A stretch of 64,000 nt of DNA. Origin: CAG-873 sp910578365. GTDB taxonomy: Bacteria > Bacteroidota > Bacteroidia > Bacteroidales > Muribaculaceae. Both the position numbers and the translations under genes were made by a program. The number at the start of each line of letters is the position of its first letter. The first letter of the stretch is position 1. Of the stretch, positions 24,461-32,563 are shown one piece after another. The notes beneath the pieces are model-generated. The model had not been told where the DNA came from. It did not search any database and saw nothing but the letters and a program-made list of their open reading frames with translations. The stretch spans positions 1,302,001-1,366,000 of the forward strand of contig OX620685.1 of assembly GCA_951635545.1 (NCBI GenBank), given 5' to 3'.

Positions 24461-25783
24461 TTAGTGCAGTATTCGCCACTCGCGCGGGTAGAGATTGTTG
24501 CTGCGGTTGCCCAGATTTTTAACAAAACCCAGCGGCAGACCGCCAAACATAAGCAATACAATACCCTTGGGCGTGCCCTCGGGCATGGCAAGCGCCTCTC
24601 GACGCAGATACCGCAGTGCAGTGTCAGTGTCGAGTTCCACTTGTGTAAATGCTTCACTTTTCAAGTCGACGGCCATCGCCAGTGCCTGCGACGGAACCAC
24701 GTCCCTACCCTTCACTGTGCCACATTCCACACCTGCGGCCAGCACATCGAGCGCAGACAGCATCGGACGCACCACGGCAGCCATGTCGGCAGGCATAGCC
24801 CGCAGCACATCGCCGTCGGCCGACAGCACGAAACCGTCGGGCAATGCGGCTTGCAGCCACGCCGGTATCTGCGGTGTCTTGGCATCCTTATTCTTTCTGC
24901 GGCCCTCCGGAGCGTTTTTAAGCCCCTCTGACGGCTTTTGCAGCACCGCAAGACACAAACCCTCGCCGCGCACCCGCGAAGGCAGGAAACGGCAAATATG
25001 AGCGTCGGCTGTCACTCCGGGCATCTGTTCCACCGGAGTAGCTATCCTCTCAGCCCCATATTCCTCTTCGAGCCAGCTTACGATATGGTCGTTCTCCTCG
25101 TCGTTGAATGTACATGTACTGTATATGAGATAGCCGCCGGGGCGCAATGCGGGCCAAAGATTCGCGAGTATCTCGCGCTGGCGCCGGGCACATTCGCGCA
25201 CCAGGGCCGGCGACCACTGTGAGGCTGCGGTGGCATCCTTGCGTATCATGCCTTCGCCGCTGCAGGGGGCATCCACGGCTATGATGTCGAAGCACTGCTT
25301 AAGGGCGCTGTAGCGGCCTGTATCGCCGCGGGTCACCACCGTACGGGCCGAACCCCATTTGGCCGCATTTTCCACCAGAATCGAGGCGCGACGATAGTCG
25401 AACTCATTGGCAAAGACTATGGCCGACGGCGGCAGGGCATCGACAGCGCCTGTGGTTTTGCCTCCGGGAGCCGCACAGGCGTCGAGATACACTATAGGCC
25501 TGTCCTGAGGCAACCGGCCGGCCAGATACCCGGCCACAGCGCCCACGGCCATCGACGATGCGTCCTGCACATAATACACGCCCTGATGCATGCGGGGGTC
25601 GAGGGTGAACGCAGGGCGCTCGTCGAGATAGCGTCCGCAGTCGCACCAGGGTACTACGTCGGCCCGGGGCAAATCGCCGCATTTGCCCCGGTTATAACGC
25701 ACCGACACAGAAGGCTCGCTCTGCATGGCCGCCGCCATTCCGGGCCAGCGGCTTTCTACGTAAGAGAGGAATTCGTTCAGCAT
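24461..25783 (-). CDS. RsmF/NOL1-NOP2-Sun family rRNA cytosine-5 methyltransferase
   Basis: 440 aa from the ATG at 25783 (a TTG two codons earlier is less likely). SAM-binding motif LDACAAPGGKT near 100-110, motif IV with catalytic-helper Cys in VDAPCSGEG, and the TC nucleophile motif in YSTCTFNDEEND. The C-terminal 150 residues form the RsmF-type PUA-like RNA-binding region. Predicted to methylate C5 of a cytosine in 16S rRNA in the cytoplasm. Convergent with the helicase gene and downstream of the spt terminator. Confidence 0.9.
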   Translation of the reverse strand: MLNEFLSYVESRWPGMAAAMQSEPSVSVRYNRGKCGDLPRADVVPWCDCGRYLDERPAFTLDPRMHQGVYYVQDASSMAVGAVAGYLAGRLPQDRPIVYLDACAAPGGKTTGAVDALPPSAIVFANEFDYRRASILVENAAKWGSARTVVTRGDTGRYSALKQCFDIIAVDAPCSGEGMIRKDATAASQWSPALVRECARRQREILANLWPALRPGGYLIYSTCTFNDEENDHIVSWLEEEYGAERIATPVEQMPGVTADAHICRFLPSRVRGEGLCLAVLQKPSEGLKNAPEGRRKNKDAKTPQIPAWLQAALPDGFVLSADGDVLRAMPADMAAVVRPMLSALDVLAAGVECGTVKGRDVVPSQALAMAVDLKSEAFTQVELDTDTALRYLRREALAMPEGTPKGIVLLMFGGLPLGFVKNLGNRSNNLYPREWRILH

Positions 25784-25787
25784 ATTC

Positions 25788-25815
25788 AAAAAAAAATGCG
25801 GCCCGGGGCCGCATT
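25788..25815 (-). terminator. Terminator of the spt-like gene
   Basis: GC-rich perfect stem AATGCGGCCC / GGGCCGCATT (25795-25815). On the minus strand it is followed by nine T. It ends 5 nt before the rsmF-like start codon. Confidence 0.85.
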
Positions 25816-25831
25816 AATTTCAGTATGTTTA

Positions 25832-27019
25832 TCAGGGAATGAGATTGTGCTTGCGGAACACTTTCTGGATTTTCTCAAGAGCAGTTTTAACCTGCTCCTT
25901 GGTGTGTGTGGCCATGAGGCTGAAACGAATCAGCGTGTCGTGGGGGGCAACAGCCGGCGACACCACCGGGTTTACGAATATACCCTCATCAAGAAGGTCA
26001 CGAGTGATTGCGAATGTCTTGAAATTGTCGCGGACATAGAGCGGAATAATCGGTGTGGATGTATTGCCGATTTCGCAGCCCATGTTGCGGAAACCTTCCA
26101 GGGCATAATTGGTAAGCTCCCACAGATGCTCGCGGCGCTCGGGTTCCTCAATCATAAGGTCGATGGCCTTCAGAGCCGCGGCAGTCGATGCCGGAGTAAT
26201 CGAGGCGGTGAATATATACGAGCGCGAGTGATGGCGCAGATAGTTGGTGATTTCCTTGTCAGTGGCGATAAATCCGCCCAGCGAAGCGAACGACTTGGAG
26301 AAAGTACCCATAATAAGGTCAACGTCGTCGACGCAGCCGAAATGGTTGCAGATACCGCGGCCTCCTTCGCCGAACACACCAATCGAGTGGGCTTCGTCGA
26401 CCATCACGCAGGCATCGTACTGCTTGGCCAGGCGCACAATCTCGGGCACATTGGCCACGTCGCCTTCCATGGAGAAAACACCGTCGGTAACAATCAGCTT
26501 GACCTTGTCGGGGTTACATTTCTTGAGCTGCGCTTCGAGCGACTCCATGTCGTTGTGCTTGTACTTAAGCGACTGGCTGAAGCTCAAGCGGCGGCCTTCG
26601 ATAATCGACGCATGATCCTGCTCATCCCAGAGGATATAATCCTCGCGTCCGGTAAGACAGCTTACTACACCCAGGTTTACCTCGAAACCGCTGGAGTAAA
26701 TCATTACATCTTCCTTGCCTATATATTCTGCGATACGGGCCTCGAGCTGTTTGTGCAGGTCGAGAGTACCGTTGAGAAAAGGCGAACCGGCGCAACCGGT
26801 GCCATACTTACGGGTAGCCTCGATAGCGGCTTCCTTGATACGTGGGTCGTTAACCAGACCGGTATAGCAGTTAGAGCCGAACATCAGCACTTTCTGGCCG
26901 TTCATAACAACTTCGGGGTCCTGCTCTGAAGAGATGGCACGGAAGTAAGGATAAATACCTGCCGCCATAGCTTCCTGCGGGGCGGTGTACTTCGATAATT
27001 TAGCTTGTAAGAGCTTCAT
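25832..27019 (-). CDS. spt: Serine palmitoyltransferase-type alpha-oxoamine synthase
   Basis: 395 aa PLP enzyme. DEAHS at 208-212 and the PLP lysine Lys242 in GTFSKSFASLGG are the alpha-oxoamine synthase signature. The N-terminus YPYFRAISSEQDPEVVMNGQKVLMFGSN resembles the Bacteroidetes serine palmitoyltransferase that condenses serine with an acyl-CoA, the first step of sphingolipid synthesis. 2-amino-3-ketobutyrate CoA ligase is the main alternative. -7 box TAACTTTG at 27082-27089 gives a leader of about 60 nt. Confidence 0.85.
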   Translation of the reverse strand: MKLLQAKLSKYTAPQEAMAAGIYPYFRAISSEQDPEVVMNGQKVLMFGSNCYTGLVNDPRIKEAAIEATRKYGTGCAGSPFLNGTLDLHKQLEARIAEYIGKEDVMIYSSGFEVNLGVVSCLTGREDYILWDEQDHASIIEGRRLSFSQSLKYKHNDMESLEAQLKKCNPDKVKLIVTDGVFSMEGDVANVPEIVRLAKQYDACVMVDEAHSIGVFGEGGRGICNHFGCVDDVDLIMGTFSKSFASLGGFIATDKEITNYLRHHSRSYIFTASITPASTAAALKAIDLMIEEPERREHLWELTNYALEGFRNMGCEIGNTSTPIIPLYVRDNFKTFAITRDLLDEGIFVNPVVSPAVAPHDTLIRFSLMATHTKEQVKTALEKIQKVFRKHNLIP

Positions 27020-27081
27020 AACTGTATGATTATTTGACAGATACGTTGTATCCGCGCTTAAGTTTACGACAATTCAGGCTA

Positions 27082-27089
27082 CAAAGTTA
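27082..27089 (-). promoter_or_regulatory. -7 promoter box of spt
   Basis: TAACTTTG on the minus strand, about 62 nt before the start codon. Confidence 0.5.
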
Positions 27090-27275
27090 CAAAAAAAACG
27101 CCTAAGATTATCAAAAATCTCTAAAAAATTGGCAAACAATGTAAATAGCGTTATTTTATTACTCACGATTCAGAAATTTTTAGTAATTTTGTGTCGCGAA
27201 ATAAAACGTGTTTCCAAGAGAATAACAATAAAATTACGTAATACACTAATACACAACCAATAAAGTATTAACAAA

Positions 27276-28286
27276 ATGACAAAAATCGGTATCAACGGCT
27301 TCGGCCGTATCGGTCGCTTCGTATTCCGCGCTTCGACCAAACGTAACGACATCGAAGTAGTAGCTATCAACGACCTTCTTCCCGTAGATTACATGGCTTA
27401 CATGCTCAAGTATGACACCATGCACGGCCAGTTCGACGGCACTGTAGACTACGATCTCGAAAAGAGCCTCCTGATTGTAAACGGCAAGGAAATCCGCGTA
27501 ACCGCTTGCCGCGACCCGAAAGAAATCAACTGGGGCGGTGTTGGCGCTGAATACGTAGTTGAATCTACCGGTCTGTTCCTCACCAAAGAAAAAGCTCAGG
27601 CTCACATCGAAGCCGGTGCCAAGTATGTTGTTATGTCGGCACCCTCTAAGGACGATACCCCCATGTTCGTTTGCGGCGTAAACGCCGACACCTATGTTAA
27701 GGGCACTCAGTTCGTTTCGAACGCAAGCTGCACCACCAACTGTCTTGCTCCCATCGCCAAGGTTCTGAACGACAAGTTCGGCATCGTTAACGGCCTGATG
27801 ACCACCGTTCACTCTACTACCGCTACCCAGAAGACCGTTGACGGTCCCTCGATGAAGGACTGGCGCGGTGGCCGTGCTGCTGCCGGCAACATCATCCCCT
27901 CCAGCACCGGCGCTGCCAAGGCTGTAGGCAAAGTAATTCCCGAACTCAACGGTAAGCTCACCGGTATCTCGATGCGTGTTCCCACCCTCGACGTATCTGT
28001 AGTTGACCTCACCGTAAACCTGGCCAAGCCCGCTACCAAGGAAGCCATCTGCGCTGCCATGAAGGAAGCTGCCGAAGGCGAACTCAAGGGTGTACTCGGC
28101 TACACTGAAGATGCTGTTGTAAGCAGCGACTTCCTCGGCGACACTCGCACCTCGATTTTCGACGCCAACGCTGGTGTTTACCTGACCGAAAACTTCGTGA
28201 AGGTTGTTTCGTGGTACGACAACGAAATCGGCTACTCGAACAAGGTTCTCGACCTGATTGCCACCATGGTAAAAATCAACGGTTAA
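27276..28286 (+). CDS. gapA: Glyceraldehyde-3-phosphate dehydrogenase, type I
   Basis: 336 aa glycolytic enzyme. NAD-binding INGFGRIGR at 6-14, catalytic Cys152 in SNASCTTNC, and the C-terminal SWYDNEIGYSNKV segment. Codon choice is strongly biased, as expected for a highly expressed gene. A TAATTTTG box (27183-27190) gives a leader of about 80 nt. Strong terminator behind it. Confidence 0.98.
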   Translation: MTKIGINGFGRIGRFVFRASTKRNDIEVVAINDLLPVDYMAYMLKYDTMHGQFDGTVDYDLEKSLLIVNGKEIRVTACRDPKEINWGGVGAEYVVESTGLFLTKEKAQAHIEAGAKYVVMSAPSKDDTPMFVCGVNADTYVKGTQFVSNASCTTNCLAPIAKVLNDKFGIVNGLMTTVHSTTATQKTVDGPSMKDWRGGRAAAGNIIPSSTGAAKAVGKVIPELNGKLTGISMRVPTLDVSVVDLTVNLAKPATKEAICAAMKEAAEGELKGVLGYTEDAVVSSDFLGDTRTSIFDANAGVYLTENFVKVVSWYDNEIGYSNKVLDLIATMVKING

Positions 28287-28307
28287 TAAACCTGCGAGCC
28301 ATAACAC

Positions 28308-28346
28308 AAAAAGAGCCTGCACATTACGTGCAGGCTCTTTTTTTAT
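28308..28346 (+). terminator. gapA terminator
   Basis: Stem AAAGAGCCTGCAC / GTGCAGGCTCTTT with a 5-nt loop and a T-run, 20-odd nt after the stop codon. Confidence 0.9.
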
Positions 28347-28410
28347 TACGCTAATGCCCATTTCTATCAAGAAAAAATAGAAAAAGTATCGGTATTTGCG
28401 TATTTTTTTG

Positions 28411-28418
28411 TAATTTTG
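28411..28418 (+). promoter_or_regulatory. -7 promoter box of the Lrp-family gene
   Basis: TAATTTTG, 36 nt before the ATG at 28455. Confidence 0.5.
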
Positions 28419-28454
28419 CAAAATAACGAACGATATACGCTAAGCTAATAGAAT

Positions 28455-28925
28455 ATGGAAAAGACTATAGACAATCTCGACCGAAAAATCCTCGAAATCG
28501 TAATGCGCAACGCTCGCATACCATCAAAAGACATCGCACTGGTCTGCGGCGTGAGCCGTGCCGCCGTGCACCAGCGCATACAGCGGATGATTGATATTAA
28601 GGTCATTACCGGTTCCGGCTACAATGTCGACCCCAAAGTTCTCGGATATACCACCTGCACTTACGTGGGCGTAAACCTCGAACGCGGAGCTCTGTACCGC
28701 GACGTTGTACCTGAGCTTGAAAAAATACCCGAAATTGTGGAATGTAACTACACCACAGGTCCATACACAATGCTCATCAAAGTTTACGCACGCGACAACG
28801 AACACCTCATGGACCTCCTCAACAACCGCATACAGATGATTCCGGGCGTAACCGGCACCGAAACCCTTATATCGCTCGACAACAGCATCAACAGGGTAAT
28901 TCCTGTACATTACGACGAAAAATAA
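28455..28925 (+). CDS. Lrp/AsnC family transcriptional regulator
   Basis: 156 aa. N-terminal winged helix about 8-60 (LDRKILEIVMRNARIPSKDIALVCGVS, recognition helix RAAVHQRIQRMI) and a C-terminal AsnC/RAM ligand-binding beta-alpha-beta domain about 70-150. Proteins of this class bind DNA as octamers or dimers and sense amino acids; the ligand and targets are unknown here. Stand-alone gene with its own -7 box and a terminator hairpin at 28947-28990. Confidence 0.92.
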   Translation: MEKTIDNLDRKILEIVMRNARIPSKDIALVCGVSRAAVHQRIQRMIDIKVITGSGYNVDPKVLGYTTCTYVGVNLERGALYRDVVPELEKIPEIVECNYTTGPYTMLIKVYARDNEHLMDLLNNRIQMIPGVTGTETLISLDNSINRVIPVHYDEK

Positions 28926-28946
28926 TTCCCCTACGGAAAATTTCAT

Positions 28947-28990
28947 AATAACAGACGCCGGGCCGCATTCGGGGCGCGGCGTCTGTTATT
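28947..28990 (+). terminator. Long hairpin after the Lrp-family gene
   Basis: Stem AATAACAGACGCCG / CGGCGTCTGTTATT with a 16-nt GC-rich loop. Works as a terminator candidate for the Lrp gene. It directly abuts the left end of the MITE-like element. Confidence 0.65.
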
Positions 28991-29312
28991 AGAGGGCGTT
29001 TAATAATAAATGTTAAATTCCCGGTGGCGTATCTTTTAGCTAAATTGCTATAAATGAAGAAGGAGCGTAGCGAGCTACGTGACTGATGAATTTTAGCAAT
29101 TCAGCAAAAGAGACGCCAAGGCGGGGGTAACTTTAAAAATCCATTAATTCAAAAAATAATGTTGATACAGAAATTACCATTCCACTCGAAAATCACGGGC
29201 GCCTTTTGCTCTTCATTTCAGTCACATAGCTCGCTATGCTCCTTCAATTCAGAGCTAAATTCGCCACGTGATTTTCGGCCGGGAATTAACATTTATTATT
29301 AAACACCCTCTT
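28990..29312. mobile_element. MITE-like palindromic element, about 323 bp, no ORF
   Basis: Bounded by imperfect terminal inverted repeats of about 34 bp (28990-29024 and 29279-29312; core TTTAATAATAAATGTT). Each half carries a further related inverted segment centred on TAGCGAGCTA (about 29063-29088 on the left, 29213-29243 on the right), with matching GGCG/CGCC and TTTAGCT words around it. No transposase. Structure fits a non-autonomous element or a large structured repeat. Confidence 0.6.
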
Positions 29313-29458
29313 AGTAAGCGGAGTGGAGGCACTACTGACTCCTACGGCACAGTATTTCACGTTGCGACGGAGTCCTGCAGCCGTTCACCGTTAAAGCATT
29401 TATATACAGCTTCTCCAATGCCCGTGTTTGCGGGTTACAGCTATACGCCGTCACAACT
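29313..29458. other. Unassigned 146-bp spacer
   Basis: Between the MITE-like element and the pckA terminator. Composition is coding-like in places and a short frame is open rightwards, but without start context or recognisable product. I see no tRNA, promoter or hairpin of note. Confidence 0.3.
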
Positions 29459-29500
29459 TAAAAAAGGCCTCCGGACAATGTTTCCGGAGGCCTTTTTATT
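29459..29500 (-). terminator. pckA terminator
   Basis: Stem AAAGGCCTCCGG / CCGGAGGCCTTT with short loop. T-run on the minus strand after the stem; 17 nt after the pckA stop. Confidence 0.85.
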
Positions 29501-29516
29501 GCCTTATATCAGCTGA

Positions 29517-31160
29517 TTAGAGCTGGGGGCCTGCAGCTACGAGAGCCTTGCCGGCGGCGTGGTTCTCATACTTCTTGAAGTTCTTAATGAAGCGTGCAGC
29601 CAGGTCTTCAGCCTTGGTGTTCCATTCCTCGACATTGGCGTAAGTGTCGCGGGGATCGAGAATCTTGGGATCTACGCCAGGGAGTTCGGTAGGAATTTCG
29701 AAGTCGAAGATGGGGAGCTTCTTGGTGGGAGCCTTGAGGATAGCGCCGTCGAGGATAGCGTCGATGATGCCGCGGGTGTCGCGGATCGAGATACGCTTGC
29801 CGGTGCCGTTCCAGCCGGTGTTCACCAGATAAGCCTTGGCGCCCGAAGCCTGCATACGCTTAACGAGTTCTTCAGCGTACTTGGTGGGGTGCAGTTCGAG
29901 GAATGCCTGACCGAAGCATGCCGAGAAAGTAGGAGTGGGCTCGGTGATGCCGCGTTCGGTACCTGCGAGCTTGGCGGTGAAGCCGCTCAGGAAGTAGTAC
30001 TTGGTCTGCTCGGGAGTCAGAATCGATACGGGAGGAAGTACACCGAAAGCGTCGGCGCTCAGGAAGATTACGTTCTTGGCAGCGGGGCCGGTAGATTTCG
30101 GGCGAACGATGTTCTTGATGTGCTCGATGGGGTAGCTTACGCGGGTGTTTTCGGTTACGCTCTTGTCGGCGAAGTTGATTTTGCCGCCTTCTTCCACGGT
30201 AACGTTCTCCAGGAGAGCGTCGCGGGTGATTGCGTTGTAGATATCGGGTTCGCTCTCCTTATCAAGGTTGATAACCTTTGCGTAGCAGCCGCCTTCGAAG
30301 TTGAACACACCGTTGTCGTCCCAGCCGTGTTCGTCGTCGCCGATAAGCAGACGCTTGGGGTCGGTCGAAAGGGTGGTCTTGCCGGTACCGGAGAGGCCGA
30401 AGAAGATTGCGGTGTTTTCGCCGTTGAGGTCGGTGTTGGCCGAGCAGTGCATCGATGCGATGCCCTTCAGCGGCAGGAAGTAGTTCATCATGGAGAACAT
30501 ACCTTTCTTCATTTCGCCGCCGTACCAGGTGTTGATGATAACCTGTTCACGGCTGGTGATGTTGAATACAACGGCGGTTTCGCTGTTGAGGCCGAGTTCC
30601 TGGTAATTGGTGAGCTTGGCCTTCGATGCGTTGTAAACGATGAAGTCGGGGGTGAAGTTTTCGAGTTCTTCAGCGGTGGGGCGGATAAACATGTTGGTCA
30701 CAAAGTGAGCCTGCCATGCCACTTCCATGATGAAACGCACAGCCATGCGGGTGTTTTCGTTGGCGCCGCAGAAGCCGTCGACAACGAAGAGGCGCTTGTT
30801 GCTGAGTTCCTTCTTGGCGAGGTCCTTCACAGCCTTCCAGGCTTCTTCGCTTGCGGGTTTGTTGTCGTTCTTGTATTCTTCGGATGTCCACCAGATGGTG
30901 TCCTTCGATTTTTCGTCGAGAACAATAAATTTGTCTTTAGGCGAACGACCGGTGTAAACGCCTGTCATTACGTTGACAGCGCCAAGTTCGGTTACCACAC
31001 CCTTCTCAAATCCTTCGAGGGTAGGGAGAGTTTCTTCATTGAACAGTTCGTCATACGAAGGGTTGTAAACTACTTCGGTAGTTCCTTCGATACCGTATTT
31101 AACGAGGTCTTCTTTGATACCTGCGATACGGGCCTTCTTGATTTCTTCAAGTTTGCTCAT
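29517..31160 (-). CDS. pckA: Phosphoenolpyruvate carboxykinase (ATP)
   Basis: 547 aa from the ATG at 31160. Interconverts oxaloacetate and PEP; in gut Bacteroidetes it commonly runs in the carboxylating direction on the way to succinate. P-loop GLSGTGKTTL near residue 245, kinase-2 FNFEGGCYAK and the RVSYPIEHI block. The frame is open for 53 more codons upstream, but a -7 box at 31239-31246 lies inside that extension and the family begins near MSKLEEIKKAR, so 31160 is preferred. Strong codon bias. Confidence 0.97.
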   Translation of the reverse strand: MSKLEEIKKARIAGIKEDLVKYGIEGTTEVVYNPSYDELFNEETLPTLEGFEKGVVTELGAVNVMTGVYTGRSPKDKFIVLDEKSKDTIWWTSEEYKNDNKPASEEAWKAVKDLAKKELSNKRLFVVDGFCGANENTRMAVRFIMEVAWQAHFVTNMFIRPTAEELENFTPDFIVYNASKAKLTNYQELGLNSETAVVFNITSREQVIINTWYGGEMKKGMFSMMNYFLPLKGIASMHCSANTDLNGENTAIFFGLSGTGKTTLSTDPKRLLIGDDEHGWDDNGVFNFEGGCYAKVINLDKESEPDIYNAITRDALLENVTVEEGGKINFADKSVTENTRVSYPIEHIKNIVRPKSTGPAAKNVIFLSADAFGVLPPVSILTPEQTKYYFLSGFTAKLAGTERGITEPTPTFSACFGQAFLELHPTKYAEELVKRMQASGAKAYLVNTGWNGTGKRISIRDTRGIIDAILDGAILKAPTKKLPIFDFEIPTELPGVDPKILDPRDTYANVEEWNTKAEDLAARFIKNFKKYENHAAGKALVAAGPQL

Positions 31161-31238
31161 TGCTATTGGAGATATTTGTTGTTGGTGTTTTCTGTTGTTA
31201 TTGTACTGAACCTCCGGCGAGGCCTTGTAAACCGGATG

Positions 31239-31246
31239 CAAAGTTA
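31239..31246 (-). promoter_or_regulatory. -7 promoter box of pckA
   Basis: TAACTTTG on the minus strand, about 78 nt before the pckA start. The left end of the IS30-family element is about 60 bp further upstream, so the core promoter is untouched. Confidence 0.55.
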
Positions 31247-31308
31247 GGAAAAATTTTCGGACTGACGAAACATTATGGAAATTTTTCTTTATTACTTCCA
31301 ACTTATTT

Positions 31309-32494
31309 CGCAGGTTCAACTGGCAAGTGCAAAATTAGCGATTTGTTTGAAGAACTCGGTTTTCGGGTTTGAGAAACCGAGTTTTTTCCGTGGCCTGAGG
31401 TTTAGTTTCTTTGCGACATTCTTGATGTATAGGTCAGTGAAATCATTGAAATTTGACTTTTTGGGGATGTATTGGCGGATGAGTTTGTTGATGTTTTCGA
31501 CCGCTCCTTTCTGCCATGAGCAGTAGCTGTCGGCAAAGTAAACAGTCACATCATCAAGACCTTTGATGCGTAATCCGGCGGTGATGTCGAGGTGTGCCGC
31601 GAACTCGCTGCCGTTGTCAGTAGTGATGGTTTTAAGATATTTACGGTATGCGTACAGCATTCTCACGACAGTCTTTGACAATGGCTTGGCTCTTTTTCCG
31701 TAAGGTAGTTTCTCCATCATCACAAAGCCAGTCATGCGTTCAAGCAGCACTAGAATCGCGTGCCCGTAGGCATCAACAATAAGATCCATCTCAAAATCGC
31801 CAAAGCGTCTGCCGTCGGCCTCGGCCGGTCTGTCGTGTATGCTTGTGCGGTTTGGTATGTTGGTGGCTTTAGTGGGTTTGCGTTCGCCTTTTGGTCTTCG
31901 TCTGAAGTTGGGATGTCTGCGGTGACGGCGCAGTATCCCGCTTTCATCAGCGTTTATAATGTTGTAAATGGTCTGTATGGATACGGAAACACCTTCCTTG
32001 GCCAACACGCCACGAATTTGTTCTGGTGACCATTGGTGGTCAATAATCATCTGTTTTATACGCCACACCAACACGCTGTCGAGCCTCTGGTTGGATGTGG
32101 TGCGCTTTCTGCGTTCAAGGGCTTTGGCATGAGCCTTTTTCCACAGATAGTTGCCTTTGGTTGTGGAATTGCGCTTCAGTTCACGACAAAGCGTTGACTG
32201 ACTGCACCCCACTATGAGGGCGATTTCTTTTCTCTGAGTCTTTCTTTGCAGTAAGGCAAAAATTTGCGACCTTTGCTGCGAGGTTAATTGTCTGTACATA
32301 AGCAATACAAAGTTAGTTAATCTCAGGGAGACTTCGGTCTCCTTTTTTATTTTGTATTGCCAGTATGTTCTGCTGCTGTCCGCTCTTGGGGGCGGTTTAG
32401 GCCGCCCCCGCCGCTTGGGCATCCCCTCGCCAGAAGGAGAGAGGAGAACGACTAATGCCCATCTCAAAGTTTTGCACTTCGATTTGGAATCTTC
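31309..32494 (-). mobile_element. IS30-family insertion sequence
   Basis: About 1.19 kb around a single transposase gene. Proposed ends are imperfect inverted repeats sharing TTTTGCACTT (reverse complement near 31333-31342; direct near 32470-32480). An exact 15-bp direct repeat (ACTTCCAACTTATTT) at 31294-31308 and 32495-32509 brackets it. That is longer than the 2-3 bp duplication usual for IS30, so the exact borders are uncertain. Confidence 0.7.
31316..32299 (-). CDS. IS30-family transposase
   Basis: 327 aa from the ATG at 32299. N-terminal HTH (QLTSQQRSQIFALLQRKTQ, then CSQSTLCRELKRN), then the DDE integrase core: first Asp in FGDFEMDLIVD, second in TTDNGSEFA, Glu in GAVENINKLIRQY. All three are present, so the gene looks intact. 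The open frame runs on upstream for 56 codons without family-like sequence, which is why the inner ATG is chosen. Confidence 0.9.
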   Translation of the reverse strand: MYRQLTSQQRSQIFALLQRKTQRKEIALIVGCSQSTLCRELKRNSTTKGNYLWKKAHAKALERRKRTTSNQRLDSVLVWRIKQMIIDHQWSPEQIRGVLAKEGVSVSIQTIYNIINADESGILRRHRRHPNFRRRPKGERKPTKATNIPNRTSIHDRPAEADGRRFGDFEMDLIVDAYGHAILVLLERMTGFVMMEKLPYGKRAKPLSKTVVRMLYAYRKYLKTITTDNGSEFAAHLDITAGLRIKGLDDVTVYFADSYCSWQKGAVENINKLIRQYIPKKSNFNDFTDLYIKNVAKKLNLRPRKKLGFSNPKTEFFKQIANFALAS

Positions 32495-32563
32495 ACTTCC
32501 AACTTATTTTCCCTTTTGCCCAAGTTCAACAAGCGCAAGCACGCTAAAGTTGGTGTAAAATAG

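Noticed and set aside
27246..28421. Leftward open frame of 391 codons
   Set aside because: Antisense to gapA, whose strong codon bias keeps the opposite strand open.
29268..29516. 82-codon frame downstream of the MITE-like element
   Set aside because: Starts inside the repeat and ends at the pckA stop region, with no start context or homology by eye.
29559..31247. Rightward open frame of 562 codons
   Set aside because: Antisense shadow of pckA, Val/Phe/Gly-rich with no family features.
31161..31319. 53-residue N-terminal extension of PckA
   Set aside because: It spans the -7 box at 31239-31246 and is not family-like; start at 31160 preferred.
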